Below, in pieces: positions 12,668 through 26,000 of a stretch of DNA of 64,000 nucleotides. Every line of letters starts with the position of its first letter. The first letter of the stretch is position 1. Under the pieces are notes generated by a model that made no database searches, was not told the origin of the DNA, and saw only the letters and a program-made list of their open reading frames with translations. A program made the position numbers and the translations under genes. The stretch spans positions 39,658 to 103,657 of the forward strand of contig JADHYX010000007.1 in NCBI GenBank assembly GCA_027604685.1. Direction: 5' to 3'. Origin of the DNA: Lobulomyces angularis. Lineage: Eukaryota > Chytridiomycota > Chytridiomycetes > Lobulomycetales > Lobulomycetaceae.

Positions 12668-13840
12668 GGAGAAATGGTGGCAACACTAAGTAAAGGTTTT
12701 GACACTAAAATTATGTAAAAAATATTAAATTTTCTTAATATTTCATACAACTTTTGAAATTAAATAATTTTTTTCACTTTTAATAGCTTTTAATTAAGAT
12801 ATGGTCAAATTATACTCAACTACTTACAGACTATTAATCTCTATTTATAGTTTCATTTTTAAGGGATGAAACTTCGTTGGTGTAACAACTGTTGTAAAGT
12901 TTATGAGATGCAAAATGCCAGAACTGTAACAACACACGTTTTAGCTCTATTTCATTTTTCTTACAGAGACTTGTAATCTTTTTACAACGTTTCATGGCAC
13001 GTTTACCTTTAATTTACAATCTGCATTCACTCTGCATTTATACTGTATTCATTCTGTATCAAATTTTGTTTCAATTCTCTGTTATAATTTGTAAGATAAC
13101 AATGTAATTTTTAAATGATGTTTTTCTCTTTTTATTCAAGTATGCCAAGTTCTGGTCTACTGCTTAATTTCCTCCAAAATCAAGAAAAACCATCCATTTC
13201 TACATATTTTATATGTATTACTCGTTTAATTTCGATGGCTTCGTAGTTTACTGGACTCTGTTCAACATTTTAGAGGGTAAGATGAAGGTGGAATACTATT
13301 AAAATAAAATGATGATGGAATTATCATTACCAAATATAAAACCATTAGAGTATTAATAGGAGTCTTTTTTTACAGAACTCAAACGTTTTTATTTAAATTA
13401 ACAATAAGTTTTATTTGTAACCTCCTTTGTAACATTAAAAGAATTGTATTCTTTAATAATCTACATCCAGTATCAAGTTTATTGTCTAACGCGTAAGCTA
13501 CAAAGAAATGTAAAGAGAGAAAGGGAAAAGAATATGACTATAGTATTAGTAGTAAAAGTTTTTTGGTCTTTACAACATAAAATTAAACTGTAGTAAACAT
13601 TTGCATCTTCTCTTAAAACCAGTGCATTTTCTGTTGTTTTTCTTTCCCTTCAATTAGCAGTATTGATGGGATGGGTTAACTTCATCCATTTACTTCTTCC
13701 TGTGTTACAACAGTTGATATCTTAATTAAAAAAAATCTTCAATACAATAGAAAACTTTCAATATATTAATTAAAAAAAAATTTTAAATTAATAATTTATT
13801 ATATCTTGAAACTCAAAAAAAAATAAAATAACGTATATAC
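12668..13840. promoter_or_regulatory. Long divergent intergenic region MINPP1/MTR4
   Basis: 1,173 nt with no convincing ORF. Imperfect direct repeats of a TGCATTCA/TGTATTCA-like word occur at about 13.02-13.06 kb. The words GTAACAAC and GTTGTAA recur near 12.88, 12.93 and 12.98 kb and again, inverted, near 13.70 kb. It probably contains both promoters. Confidence 0.4.
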
Positions 13841-16800
13841 ATGGATTTTGATTTTTCTTTATTTGAAGAGGATGAAAACTCCAAACAGTTGGAAAATCAA
13901 CCAACTTCATTTCAATATAAAAGATCTTTAGAGGATGGAGATCAAAATCTTATTGCAAAAAAAAGAAAAGAAATTGAACTTAACAAAAATATTTCTTCAA
14001 GCAACATTAAAGTTACTGAAGAAAATTCCATTACTGTTGAGAAAGATTTTAAAGCAGCGGGTACTTTGGGAAGCGCTGAAGTTGACAACCAAGCACAATT
14101 AAAAATTGTACATAATGTATGATCAACACTGTAATTCATATTTTTCTTAACTTTTTCAGGTTAAACATCAAGTAGCTTTACCGGATGGTTATCCATATAT
14201 ACCAATTTCTCAACACAAAAGGCCAGATAAGCCGGCCAGAGAATATCCCTTTAAATTAGATGCTTTTCAGGTTGGACAGATAATAATAATTCTTATTGTT
14301 GTTAATTTTCTTGTGTACCCATTAGGAAACAGCTATCTGCTCCATTGAAAGGAATGAAAGTGTTTTAGTATCTGCCCACACTTCTGCAGGTAAGACCGTT
14401 GTAGCTGAGTATGCAATAGCTTTAAGTTTAAAGAATAAACAGAGGTTTGTAGTTTAAGTTATTTCTGTCTAAAAAAATTTGAATTTAGAGTAATATACAC
14501 ATCACCGATCAAAGCCTTATCAAATCAAAAATATCGAGAAATGTTGGAAGATTTTGGAGATGTAGGTTTAATGACTGGTGATGTATCAATCAACCCAAAT
14601 GCTTCACTTTTAATTATGACCACAGAAATTTTGAGATCTATGCTTTATCGTGGAAGTGAAGTTATTAGAGAAGTTGCTTGGATAATTTTTGACGAAATTC
14701 ACTACATGGTATGTTTTATTGAAAATAAAAAATTTTTCTAAAAATTTTTAGAGGGATAAAGCGCGTGGGGTTGTTTGGGAAGAAACAATTATTTTGTTAC
14801 CTGATAATGTTCGCTTTGTGTTTTTATCGGCAACTATTCCAAATGCTATGCAATTTGCTCAATGGATTGTCAAATTACATAAAACTCCTTGTCATGTAGT
14901 GTATACCGATTACCGACCAACTCCGTTGCAGCATTATCTACACGCTAAGGGCAACAATGGAATTCATTTATGCGTTGATGAAAAAGGAGTATTTAGAGAG
15001 GAGAATTTCCAGAAAGCCATAGGCTCATTGCAAGATAATCAAGATCAAGAAAAGGGACGAGCCAAAAAAAGAAATTGGAAAGATAGAAGCGGCGCTGGAG
15101 GAGGAACGAAAGAGCAAACTGATTTATATAAAATTATTCGAATGATTATGGTTAAAAATTATGTATGTTAATCAACGATTTTTTTTTTTTTTCATTTTAA
15201 ATTATTTTTTTTCTTGACTTCAGCATCCAGTTATTGTCTTTTCTTTTGCAAAAAGAGAATGTGAATCCAACGCATTACAAGTTTCTAAACTGGATTTCAA
15301 CGATGAAAAAGAAAAAGAAATGGTTGCGTCAGTATTTAATAATGCAATTTTATCCTTGAGTGAAGAAGATAGATCATTACCGCAGATTGAACACCTTTTA
15401 CCTCTGTTAAAAAGAGGAATCGGGATACATCATTCTGGTAATTTCTATTTTTGCATAATTTTAAAAATCAAATTGAAATTTTTTACAGGTCTGTTACCGA
15501 TTTTAAAGGAAGTAATAGAAATTTTATTTCAAGAGGGCCTAATAAAAGTATTGTTTGCCACTGAAACCTTTTCAATAGGATTAAATATGCCTGCCAAAAC
15601 AGTAGTTTTTACTAATGTTCGAAAGTGGGATGGGAAAGAGACGCGTTGGCTAGGTTCTGGTGAATATATTCAAATGTCTGGAAGAGCTGGAAGAAGAGGT
15701 AACGATAGAAGGTAAAAACACTTTAAAAAAATTTTTTGTAGGTTTGGATGACCGAGGTATTGTAATATTAATGTTAGATGAAAAAATGGAGCCAGCTGTT
15801 GCAAAAGGAATGTTGAAAGGAGAAGCTGACAGGTAAGAGGAAACTGCAGTTTTGCTTAATTGTTATTTATTAGATTAGATTCAGCTTTTTATTTGACATA
15901 CTCTATGATTTTAAACATGATAAGAGTTGAAGGGGCTTTCCCTGAAATGATTCTTGAGCAAAGTTTTTTTCAATATCAAACCTGTTCAAAAATTCCTGAG
16001 CTGGAGAGAGGTAAATATAAAGCAAAAAATATAAATATTTATTTATAAATGGGAATTTTAGAATTATCGATATTGGAAGATAGAAAAGAGAAATTAATGA
16101 TAGATGACGAAGACCAGGTGGCGAGATATTATGACTTAAAACAACAACTTAATCAATACGTTAGAGATTTTAGAGACGTTATTACAAATCCTAATTTTTG
16201 TTTACCATTTCTACAGCCTGGAAGATTATTTAAAATTGTGGTTGACTCACCAAAAGAAGAGCTGAGTGAAAATCGAGTAGACTTTGGATGGGGGATTTTA
16301 GTTAATTATCAAAAAAGGCTTCCCCATGTTAAGGGTCAGGATTTTTCTACAGCGGGTATCCTATTTAATAACTAATTACTATATGTACTGATTTTTTCGC
16401 AGCTGAAGGCCCAACTTTTATATTAGACGTTCTGCTTTATTGTACAGTAGACGGTGAAAAACCACGGCCTTGCGTTGAGGGAGAAGTAGGAGAAATGGTA
16501 GTTGTTCCATGTTCACTTAGTAGTATTGACGCAATATCTACTATAAAGATAAATCTCGCGCATGATGTTAAAAGCGCTGCAACGCGAAATAATATGTTTA
16601 AAACTTTAAAGGAAATAAAAAGAAGATTTGGTAATAATTTAATTCCAAGGTTGGATCCAGTCAATGACATGGGAATTAAAGATGAAGGATTTGTCAAACT
16701 GGTAAAGAAAATTCAAATATTAGAAAGTAAAATATATACACATCCTCTGCGAGATAATCCCAGAATTAATGAACTTTATGAACAATTTTTATCAAAGCAA

Positions 16801-17605
16801 ATCCTTTTGGGAAAAATTAGAGCTTTAAAAAAGCAGATTACTGCAACTCAATCTATAGTACAAATGGATGAACTGAAATGCAGAAGGAGAGTTTTACGAA
16901 GGATGGGATATATCAATGAGCAAGATGTAATAGAAATGAAAGGAAGAGTTGCTTGTGAAATATCATCTGGTGGTTTTGAATTATTACTAACCGAAATGAT
17001 GTTTCAAGGTGTATTTAATGAATTATCCGCTGAGCAATGTGCTGCATTGTTGAGTTGTTTTACTTTTACAGAAAAGGTTAAAAAAATTGTTTTTCTGCTT
17101 TTTAAAAATATTTTTTCTGATTTAGACTGATGTTTCAGAAGACAGATTAAAGCAGGAATTATCTGTACCACTGAAGGTTTTACATGAACAAGCCAGAAGA
17201 ATAGTTAAAGTAAGTATAGAATCGAAATTACAGATAGACGAAGAGGAATTTTTACAGTCCTTGAGGCATGAATTAATGGATATCGTTTTTGCTTGGTGTC
17301 AAGGAGCAAGTTTTGCTCAAATTTGCAAAATGACTTCTATCTATGAAGGTAGTATAATTAGAAGTATACGAAACTTGGTAAATTTTTTTATCAATTTTTT
17401 TTTATTTAATTTTTATTTTTTCTCAGGAGGAATTGTTAAGGCAAATGTGCAATGCTGCCAAAGCAATTGGAAATGATATGTTGGAAGCTAAGTTTTTAGA
17501 AGGTAAAAATTAGTATTAGATATTACCGTATATAACACTCTTTTTATTTTAGGCATCACTAAAATTAAAAGGGATGTAATTTTTGCAGCAAGTTTATATT
17601 TATAA
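13841..17605 (+). CDS. MTR4: DExH RNA helicase Mtr4 (nuclear exosome cofactor)
   Basis: Ski2-like 3'-5' RNA helicase that feeds RNA to the nuclear exosome as part of TRAMP or NEXT-like complexes. Start [12 protein letters not shown] at 13841 gives a short acidic N-terminus. Helicase motifs in order: KLDAFQ (Q motif region), [15 protein letters not shown] (Walker A), [19 protein letters not shown] (DExH), FLSATIPNA, then [26 protein letters not shown] and [10 protein letters not shown]. An arch/KOW-containing insert follows ([24 protein letters not shown]). The C-terminal helical bundle carries the Mtr4 signature [16 protein letters not shown] and ends [11 protein letters not shown]. Length about 1,020-1,040 residues, normal for Mtr4. 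Around ten short introns. The cytoplasmic paralogue Ski2 is excluded by the short N-terminus and the C-terminal end. Confidence 0.93.
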
Positions 17606-18017
17606 GAAACAACCTTTTTTTTTAATAACAATTTTTTAAATTTTTTTTCTATTTTTTTGATATACTGTCATATTCACTGTTTTTAATGTTATTTTTTTTT
17701 TAATTTTTAATTTTTTAATTTTTATTATTATTATTATTATTAAAGAAAATAAAGAATGTAATTAGATTATTTAATTTTTTTATTTTTTCTAAAGAGTTTT
17801 ATATTAGACTAAATAATGTTATGAGAATAAGTTAAAAAATAAAATATAATAAATATTTATTTATTAAAATTCAAGCATCTTCAAAAAAAATTATTCTTTT
17901 TTCTATAAATCTAANNNNNNNNNNAAAAAAAAAAAAAATTTCTTTTATCTTTTTCTTAAAATAATCAATATTCATTTTATTTTTAATTTTCATTTTTTTT
18001 AATAAATTTTTTTTTTT
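17606..18017. other. Convergent spacer with assembly gap
   Basis: Tail-to-tail spacer made of T and A runs and an (ATT)n stretch near 17.72 kb. It includes ten N bases at 17915-17924, flanked by a poly-A run, so the true length is unknown. No gene seen. Confidence 0.7.
17915..17924. other. Assembly gap (10 N)
   Basis: Ten consecutive N characters at a homopolymer, marking a scaffold join or an unresolved poly-A length. Confidence 0.98.
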
Positions 18018-20190
18018 TTAAGTTTTTCTAACTTCACCAATTGTTACTTTAGAATTGGTAAAAATTAATTTATTCAAGCAACTTTCCAAACCTAAAAAAA
18101 AAAAAAAAGAAAAAAGAATGGATATATGTTAGAATTTGATTGTTTTAAAAAAAAATATATACAATGTGTAAACAAAATTGCGTCTTCCTCATAGATAGCC
18201 TCTTCACAGTATCCTATCGAGATAGACATCTCACCGCCAACAGTGATAACACCCAGTGTAAATAGGGCTCTACTACCGTCAAAATTACAATTCACTAAAC
18301 CTTTTATGTCATTGATTATAATATCAGATTCTGGTGTACTCCATGCGCCAAGATTTGCAATCTAACAAAAATTAACAACAAAAAAAAAAATTGATTCAAA
18401 TCTGATTTTTAATTTTACCTCTACACTGTGCAGCCTGGTAAATGCTTTTAGATCTACTTTAGATTGCATAAATTTAAATAAACTTGGTTTTCTATAAATG
18501 TAATTTGATAATTTTAATCTCGCGATAGAACTGAAGTGAATTTTATTAATATCTCTCTTCACTTTTTGACAAGTAAGCCAAAAATTTTTAGTGTCTTTTA
18601 AATTAAGAGCTGGATCGCTATTTTCATCAAAAATAAACTATCTTAAAAAAATTACCCCTTTATGGAATTTACCTAATCGAACCAGCGTAGGATCCAAAAA
18701 TTGCAGTAGCAGGATCTGTTTCTTTATCTGCTCCTTCGATTAATTTTGATCCTAAACAAAAATATGGAAATAAAAATTTTTTAGATAAGAAAAAAAAGTG
18801 AAATAAAAATTATACCTGGTATTAGATGCCTTAAACTATTAGTAACAACCCATCCTTGTCTGTTAGGCACACCTTTTAATTTATACTTTTCCATTTTTTC
18901 ACCACAAGTTTTAGAAGCGCATAAGGCAGCTACAACCAACACTGCGGCAATTGAGGTTCTTTCCACTTTACATTTTGTTCTTAATTTTGTAATAAAGTCT
19001 TTTTGAAACCATAAAAACTTGGCATTGGTTTTATTTTCGCCATTGTTATGTATGGATGCTGGATTTGTACTTGTCCTCGTAAGTTCAGTCCCAGCTGAAG
19101 ATTCTAATAAGTTGGTTGTAGAAGGAGTAAAATTTTTTAATGATCCTTTAATTATTAATCCATATTTATGTTGTTTATTGTTTATATATCTTCTTTACTC
19201 ATTCATACCTACATCTCTCCCTCTCATGACTGTAAAAACTTTTCTTTTAACAAAAGACCACAGCATCTCATATAGAGCTAAAGCGGTAATTTTGTTATAA
19301 AAAATTTATCAAATTTTTTGCAATACCAGGTATAGTTTCAATAAACCAAGGGTTAAACAAGTTATCCATTAATGGAGGAGGACTTTTGTCAATTTCAACT
19401 CTACTTAAATTCGTGTTTCCTTCTAAATTATCATACGTACAGTTATTCACAAAAGTCCTAGCTAGAGCAAACTACAGATTTATGAAAAAATATTGCTCAG
19501 TTGTGTAAGATGACCTATTCAATTTACCATGGATAGACCATCACCAAGACAGTGATGTATGGTCCAGCAAACAGTAAAAGTAATCTGAGAATCTATATTC
19601 CACCGTTGTAGATCATCTTCATTCAGTAAAACCAATGCACGCCATAAATATTTGTTTTCTAGGTGCTCAGCAAAATTGTAGTTTAAACTGCCAATGAAAG
19701 TATCTTTTACATCATTTGAATTACAAAATTGAATATTTAAATTATTCAATTCGTCAGCCGTATGGTAAGGTAATTCAGTAAATAAATCCTCTTTCACTGT
19801 TGCACTTAACCGATAATGAGATGCAGCAGTTTTTTTTATTATATCTGATATATTTCGCTTACTAAATGAGGACAATCCTTTCGGAGTAGTAATGGTTAAA
19901 GAGAAAACCATCTGGAAAAAAAAAAGTTGTTTAGTTTGCAAAAATAATTTTATAAAAAGAAAGATAAAAAATACCAGAATGTTTTGTTTTATAAAGTGCT
20001 GCTCAAACATACTCAAATTATTATGGGGAATAATAGCAACAATTTTGGAATTCTTGTCCACTGTTGTGTTTATAGAAGATGACTTAATCGGTTGAGAAGA
20101 ATGAATCTGAATGCAAGTTTCAGTTTTTTGATTGCTATGAGCTTGGTTGCTTTCACTCACTATTTCGCTGATAACAACTTCATTTTCCAT
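18018..20190 (-). CDS. Condensation-fold CoA-dependent acyltransferase (alcohol O-acetyltransferase-like)
   Basis: Member of the chloramphenicol-acetyltransferase/condensation superfamily, which transfers acyl groups from CoA to small alcohols, lipids or peptides; the substrate is unknown. The start ATG is at 20190 (MENEVVISEIV); the codon just upstream is TTG, not ATG. After a short intron that removes hydrophobic in-frame sequence, the catalytic motif HHCLGDG (HHxxxDG) lies in FTVCWTIHHCLGDGLS. Downstream, RTSIAAVLVVAALCASK and VTNSLRHLIPG correspond to the AATase/wax-synthase region preceding the usual N-x-R-P-x-L block, here NSLRHLIPG. The last exon ends TIGEVRKT with the stop at 18018. 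Total about 480-500 residues. No transmembrane segment is obvious. Alternatives are wax ester synthase/DGAT or an orphan condensation protein; only the superfamily is well supported. Confidence 0.68.
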
Positions 20191-20307
20191 CAAGATAATT
20201 GTAAGTTTCAGCTTGAATTTTGTTTACGCCACACACAACCAACAAAAAATCTGCAATTAGTTTTTTTTTTTTTTTTTGCAAATAAAATAAAATTTTTACC
20301 AAAAAAC

Positions 20308-22595
20308 ATGAGTTTTATGCGACATCATAACAAGCACAAGTCTTCTAATCAGGAAAGGTATCTCTCTTCTTTTTTATTCATTTTCCTCGCGCAGTACCGT
20401 TACTAAACTTAAATTTCAAGCAACACGTTAATTCTACAGGGTTTAAACAAACTTTCTAATTTTGACTCTGTCACATATACTCTAAATCAATATAAAGGTT
20501 TATTTCTATTACTGCAATTGTGTTAACTCTGTATATTAAAACATTTAATTTCCTTTCATAGCTGAGCTTCAAGAGATAAGACTACCTGTGGAAAAGACAA
20601 CAAACATGAATAAAGGCTTTGCTTTTGCTGAGGTTGTTTTTATTAATATTGCCCTTTTTTTGGTCATTAACAATGATTTTTACAGTTTATATCCACCCAT
20701 CATTGCGTTAATTTTTATAATACGTATCAGCCCTTTATTACAATTGATGATACAAGGGTGAGAATGAGTTATTGCAATGATTACGCAGATGGTGTAAATC
20801 CAACAGATTGGATTTGTATTAATGTAAAGAACTTAGTTAAATTTGAGAGGCAATATAACTTTCTTTTGTAGTGTGGAATCAACAATTTTGAAAGACGAGT
20901 TATTTGTTTTCAATGTAGTTCTCCTAAACCTGACGCCCCACTCCCTAAAGATTTTCATAATGATGGGAGTCGTGATATTGGAGATATTCCAAATAATATT
21001 TTAATTTGTCGGGGTTTTGATCCAATATGTACTACTCAAACTGTATTTTAATTCTTTGATTAAATTTGATACCTGACTAAATATTGATATTTTTTAAAAG
21101 ATATATGAACATTTTAAAGGATTTAGCAACGTAAAAAGATGTCGGTTAATTGTCGATAGAGTTACCAATTTAAGCTGGGGATTTTGTTTTATTGAGTATA
21201 CTGACGTTCAAGTAAGGACCTAATTGTTTTTGTTAAATTAAATTTATTTTTAATCTAAACCAAAAAATACAGAGTGCAGCTGCCACTTTATCAGATTTAT
21301 TAATTAATAAAAATAATTCTTTTATCAACGGTTTTCTACTTCAAGTCACATATTCACACCCGTAACTTATTTTCAGAAATTTGAAAAAATTTTAAAAAAC
21401 CAAAAATTTACCAAAAATATCTCTATTTATATTAGTAATTCATTTTTACCTGTTTATGCGGAAACACCATATGGTTTAAAAACATATGATTCTCAAGGAA
21501 AGTGTTTCTATAAAGTTTACTGGGACGAAAATGCATATTCAGTCAATTATCCAAATATTGTAATTAGCCTATTGCACTTTTTAAAAATACATATTGATCT
21601 TCATAACTAGGAGGATGAACCACCCGTGCCTGAAGCTGTAAAAAGTGCTACAAAAAAAAAAGTTCAAAAAGTGCAGAAAGCAGCTATTGTTGCTTCCGGT
21701 GCCCCTACAAAACTTACAGATGAAGAAAAAATGAACGCTTTTTTTGATTCGTTGGAACCTTTAGAGGAAAAAGGTGTAAAAAGAGGTACTTCTAAAAATT
21801 TTTTCTATTTTATTTTTTTACATAATAATATCTAATCTTAAAAATATATATATGTATAATAGTTCATGAAGAAGACGATGTTAATAAAAGACCTAAAAAA
21901 GTGCATGCTCGCCTTCAGCAATGGGAAAAAAAGAAATTGGAAGTAAAGGATGATTCAAATTTTGAATCACCGTCAGCAACTGTTACCACTTTTCAAACTA
22001 TGTCTGATGAGCAATTGTTAAAGCTATTACCAACAAACGAAGAACTGAACAAGAAATACCTGGATGACAAAAAATTTTGCTGTTTACTATGTAAAAGAAA
22101 GTTTGGTAAATTGGAGGAGGTAGAGAAGCACATTTTGAAATCTAAGTTACATGCAGATAATCTGGAAAAGTTAAAAAAAGAATTGGTTGAAGAAAAAAAA
22201 ATGGAGGGATTAAATCAATACAGAAATAGAGCCAAAGAGAGAAGAGATGTATTTGGTAATTTTGAAAAGGATAACTCCTCCAAAGAGGAAGAGGAAAGGT
22301 ATTTACAAATTTTTTTTATCATTTTATTCTTTAATTTCTTGTGAATACCTACAGATATCAAGCGACAACATCGCAGGACAAAACCATAGGAGTTTCGAAT
22401 ATTGGTAACAGAATGTTGGTAAAAATGGGGTGGAATCAGGGTAAAGGACTAGGCAAAGAAGGAGAAGGTAGAAACTAAGAATATAAAATTAAAAAAAAAT
22501 TTTTTTTTTTTTTAGGGATTGTTGAACCTGTGAAAGCAGTCATATTTAAAAAGGGTCAAGGAATTGGTAGTGGTTCGGGGTTCAAAAGAAGATAA
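20308..22595 (+). CDS. RBM5: RBM5/RBM10-like splicing regulator
   Basis: Nuclear RNA-binding protein that influences 3' splice-site choice during early spliceosome assembly. Domains in order: RRM1 with RNP1 KGFAFAEF; a RanBP2-type zinc finger (DWICINCGINNFERRVICFQ, Cys pairs C-x2-C and C-x2-C); RRM2 with ILICRGFD and WGFCFIEYTD; a C2H2 finger KFCCLLCKRKFGKLEEVEKH; and a G-patch SNIGNRMLVKMGWNQGKGLG. It ends GSGFKRR at 22595. The order matches animal RBM5/6/10 exactly, but the protein is shorter, lacking the long linker and OCRE repeat. The 5' end is uncertain: the best ATG (20308, MSFMRHHNKHK) does not join the RRM1 exon (starting GLNKLSNFDS at about 20440) in frame with a single intron. Confidence 0.88.
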
Positions 22596-23017
22596 TAAAT
22601 TATTAGGATGATTAATTTTGAAATAAAAAATTTAAATCTTAAAAATTTTTTTTTTTATTTTTGGAATATTTGATTTATTTTTTATTATTATTGAGGTATT
22701 TAATACAGGCTATATATAAAATTGGACAATCTAGTAAAATTGCTTCCTCATTTTTCTTTAATTACTTCTTCCTTTACAATAACAAATATGGAAAAAAATA
22801 CTGGCTGAAAATATACTACAAAATTTTGACTTCCCAACTAACTGACCAAAATAAATAATTTAAGTACAATACTTGAAAAGGAACAAATGTTTGAACTTAA
22901 AGTTACATTACTGCAAGGCAAACTTTTGCCCTTGCTATAAAAAAACTACAATAAATAGTCTAATTATTTAATTAAGAATTACATACTAAATACAAGTAAA
23001 ATAAATATATATATTTT
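22596..23017. other. Convergent spacer RBM5/REJ receptor
   Basis: 422 nt between two 3' ends, A/T-rich. A 65-codon open frame at 22661-22858 is Tyr/Leu/Phe/Lys-rich low complexity and not persuasive. Nothing else was recognised. Confidence 0.55.
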
Positions 23018-26000
23018 TTAAACCTCGATTGGCCAATTGATATCAGTAATTATAGCTTCAAGGTCATCTTCCTTCTCTTCAAAACTATACACTTGAAAAT
23101 CTGCATTTAACTCATCTTCAGGGCTTTCTTCAAGATCTATTCGAATTTCAGATACATCATCTGCACCATCTCCCCAAATTAACAGTGGTGATTCTTTCTC
23201 TGGTTGGCTAGAATAGTTAACATTCCAGTTATTATCAGTGGGGTAAATTTGCTTCTCTTTCTTTTTTTTTTTAGTAAAACAGCCAGAATAGATAATTTTT
23301 TCGCTTAAAAAAGTCCAGATATTATTAAAAAATGTTTTTAATTTTATCTTATTCTTCCAACAAAAATAAAAAAGTATCAGTAGAAGTGAGATTAGAAGTA
23401 AAATTATTAAAATTATCATTATTGTTGGAAGATTGGATGTTTCTGAATTATCCTGGATTGGTAAAATAGTTGAATTTTTATTTGATTTATATATCCCCAG
23501 CGCCCAGTGGGTACCCTGATATCTGCAATTACATATGGCCTTTTTGGAAGATACATATGTTAACTCGCATCCTTCCTTAGACCATACTTTCATATCAGGT
23601 TGGCTCCAAAAACAATATAAATTGGTTTCATTTGAATTTAAATTGAATTGGGAGGTAATTGAGTTTCTTTTTGCAAAAGAAAAATCTACGTCAATGTGAA
23701 TTTTTATCTTTGTGATAGCTTTCCCGTTGATTTCAGTTAGATTAGAAAAACTAAATTTTAAATCGTATATATATGAATTTAAATCCAATACTCCATCTAA
23801 TATCTCGTAATTTAGCTTGAATTTGCTTGTTACTAGACCGCTGAAAAATTTAATGCAATAGACTTCGTAAAGAAAATCCATATTTGCTTCCACAACAAAG
23901 AAGTTCCCCATCTGCAATGTATACAAATCCACTAAGTTTACTTGCCCAATATTTATGTTAGTTGAGGTTCCGTTTACGCTTAATATCTCTGCACCACCTG
24001 GCAGTGATTTTGAATAGAATGTAGATATCAAATCTCGAATTTCATTGGTTTGCTGAAACTTGGACAGTTGTATATCAGAAATTAAACTTGTTGCTGAGAT
24101 ATTGTCCAGTATTGTAATAACCCTTAAAATAAAGTCTTTTTTTACTACATCGATAGAATATTGAAATATTAATTTAAATCTTTGTACAATGTAAAATAAT
24201 GATTCAAATATTCCATCCATATCTACCGAATTCATTTGCTTTAATGCAAAATGCGACATTTTGTAAAGAATATCTATTATAAAATTTGTTGTATGTACAT
24301 CAGCGTGGAGATTTGTATTCCGTATAACACTAGTTAAATTTGAAATCAATAAACTTCCTAAATCTGAAGTCAAATTTGGTGTAAATAATAAAGGTATGTT
24401 GCTAATTAAGCTAAGATTTCCTAAAAAAATGTCAATATTTCTTTTGAATGTAAAATCCGTAGCAATTTGTTCAAAATAAGCCTTTAAAAAATTAAAATCA
24501 CTAGAATTCACATTTATTGATTCTTTTAAGTTTGATTGCAACAATTTTGATTCTGTTACTGTGACATTCATTATTTGTTCAACGGAATTTGCAGAACCTA
24601 GTTTATCTAATATTGTCACTTTAACCGTGTATCTTCCAGCGGGAAATGTTGAAGAAAATTGCGAACTTGTTGAGGCTGTAGTTAATTTATAAAAATCACT
24701 GTCGTTGTTCGAGTTTTTGATTTCCCACAAATACCTTAATGGGTATGCCAAGGGATCTAATAAAATCAAATTTTTATTAAAACTACATTAATAACTTTAT
24801 TTCAAAGATTAAAAATAAAAAATTCACCAGTTACCCAGTAAAGACATTGAAAAGTAAATACAGTCAAAAATTCAATTCCCACTGAAGAGGAATCTAGCTT
24901 GCAGAATCCCCCTTGTGGATTCTCCAGGACCGAAAAAATTCCATATGAAGAGCCTACTTGTGAATTTCCGGGGTCTGTAACTGATAATTTTATGCAATAA
25001 GAATCTCCACTTTTTAATGCGCTCTTTTGAAATGTCAAAATCGGAGAATTCGGAGTTTTGACAAAAGTGGGATCAGATACATCAATAGTATTAAAGTATT
25101 TTCCTTCACATGTTGACAGCATTTCATACTTGTAAATTAATTTATTCACCTTTGATGTAACTGAATTTATATCCACCTCAGGTGCTATAAAAAAACTATC
25201 ATCATTTGGCACTACTAATTTTGCACTGAAAATGAGTCTGAAGATAGGAAGATGGCCTGATGTTATTGTTATGTAAGCTAAAAGATTTAAGCAAAATTAG
25301 TTTGAGGTTTAATACTCCATGGTAATAATAATTTTTTTATACCTGGGTCAGAAACGGCTGTAAGTTTAGTTGAAACAGATTTTGCAACAAAATAAAAAAT
25401 GAAATCATTGATAAATAATTTTCTGTTCAATTTTATAACCAGTCCAGCTGGAATAAATAGTAGTGAATTATTAGAAGAAGTCAAGTCAACACAGGGATTT
25501 AAATCAGTGGTAAAACAGTACCATTGAAATAAAAATGTCTCTGATGCATGAGTGCCAATGAATTTGTATTCGGCGGTAAAGGTAAGATCATTCTGTATTC
25601 CTACAGTTTTACTGCCTTTTGCATCCACCAGCAAGGATGGGTTTTTAGTTAGTATAGTATACTGACTAATTACAGGTGGGAAGCCTACGTATCCAGCTGT
25701 TAATGTTATGGTATAATGCAAATTTTCCTTCAAAGTAAACGGAGAAATTATCAGATTGGTGTCATTTGAATATTCAATGTAAGGTGCGTGAGTCCCATCC
25801 ACTGAAATTAGAATTAAAGAATACTCCTTAAAAAATAATCATACCTGAAGTGATATTCCATTGGAGTATTACTAGAACTGGAGCAAAAGATTCACATTGC
25901 TGGGATATAACTGCAGAGTACACATTATAAGTGGAGAAATCAACTAAGGAGTTAAGTGCTTTTATATAAATCTGCGGAAAGTTTATTCTGTTAAACTTTT

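Noticed and set aside
17915..17924. Break in sequence suggestive of a rearrangement near Mtr4
   Set aside because: It is a 10-N assembly gap at a homopolymer, so no biological break can be inferred.
19019..19300. 93-codon plus ORF resembling a membrane peptide
   Set aside because: It lies antisense to acyltransferase exons with matching conserved motifs, so it is a shadow.
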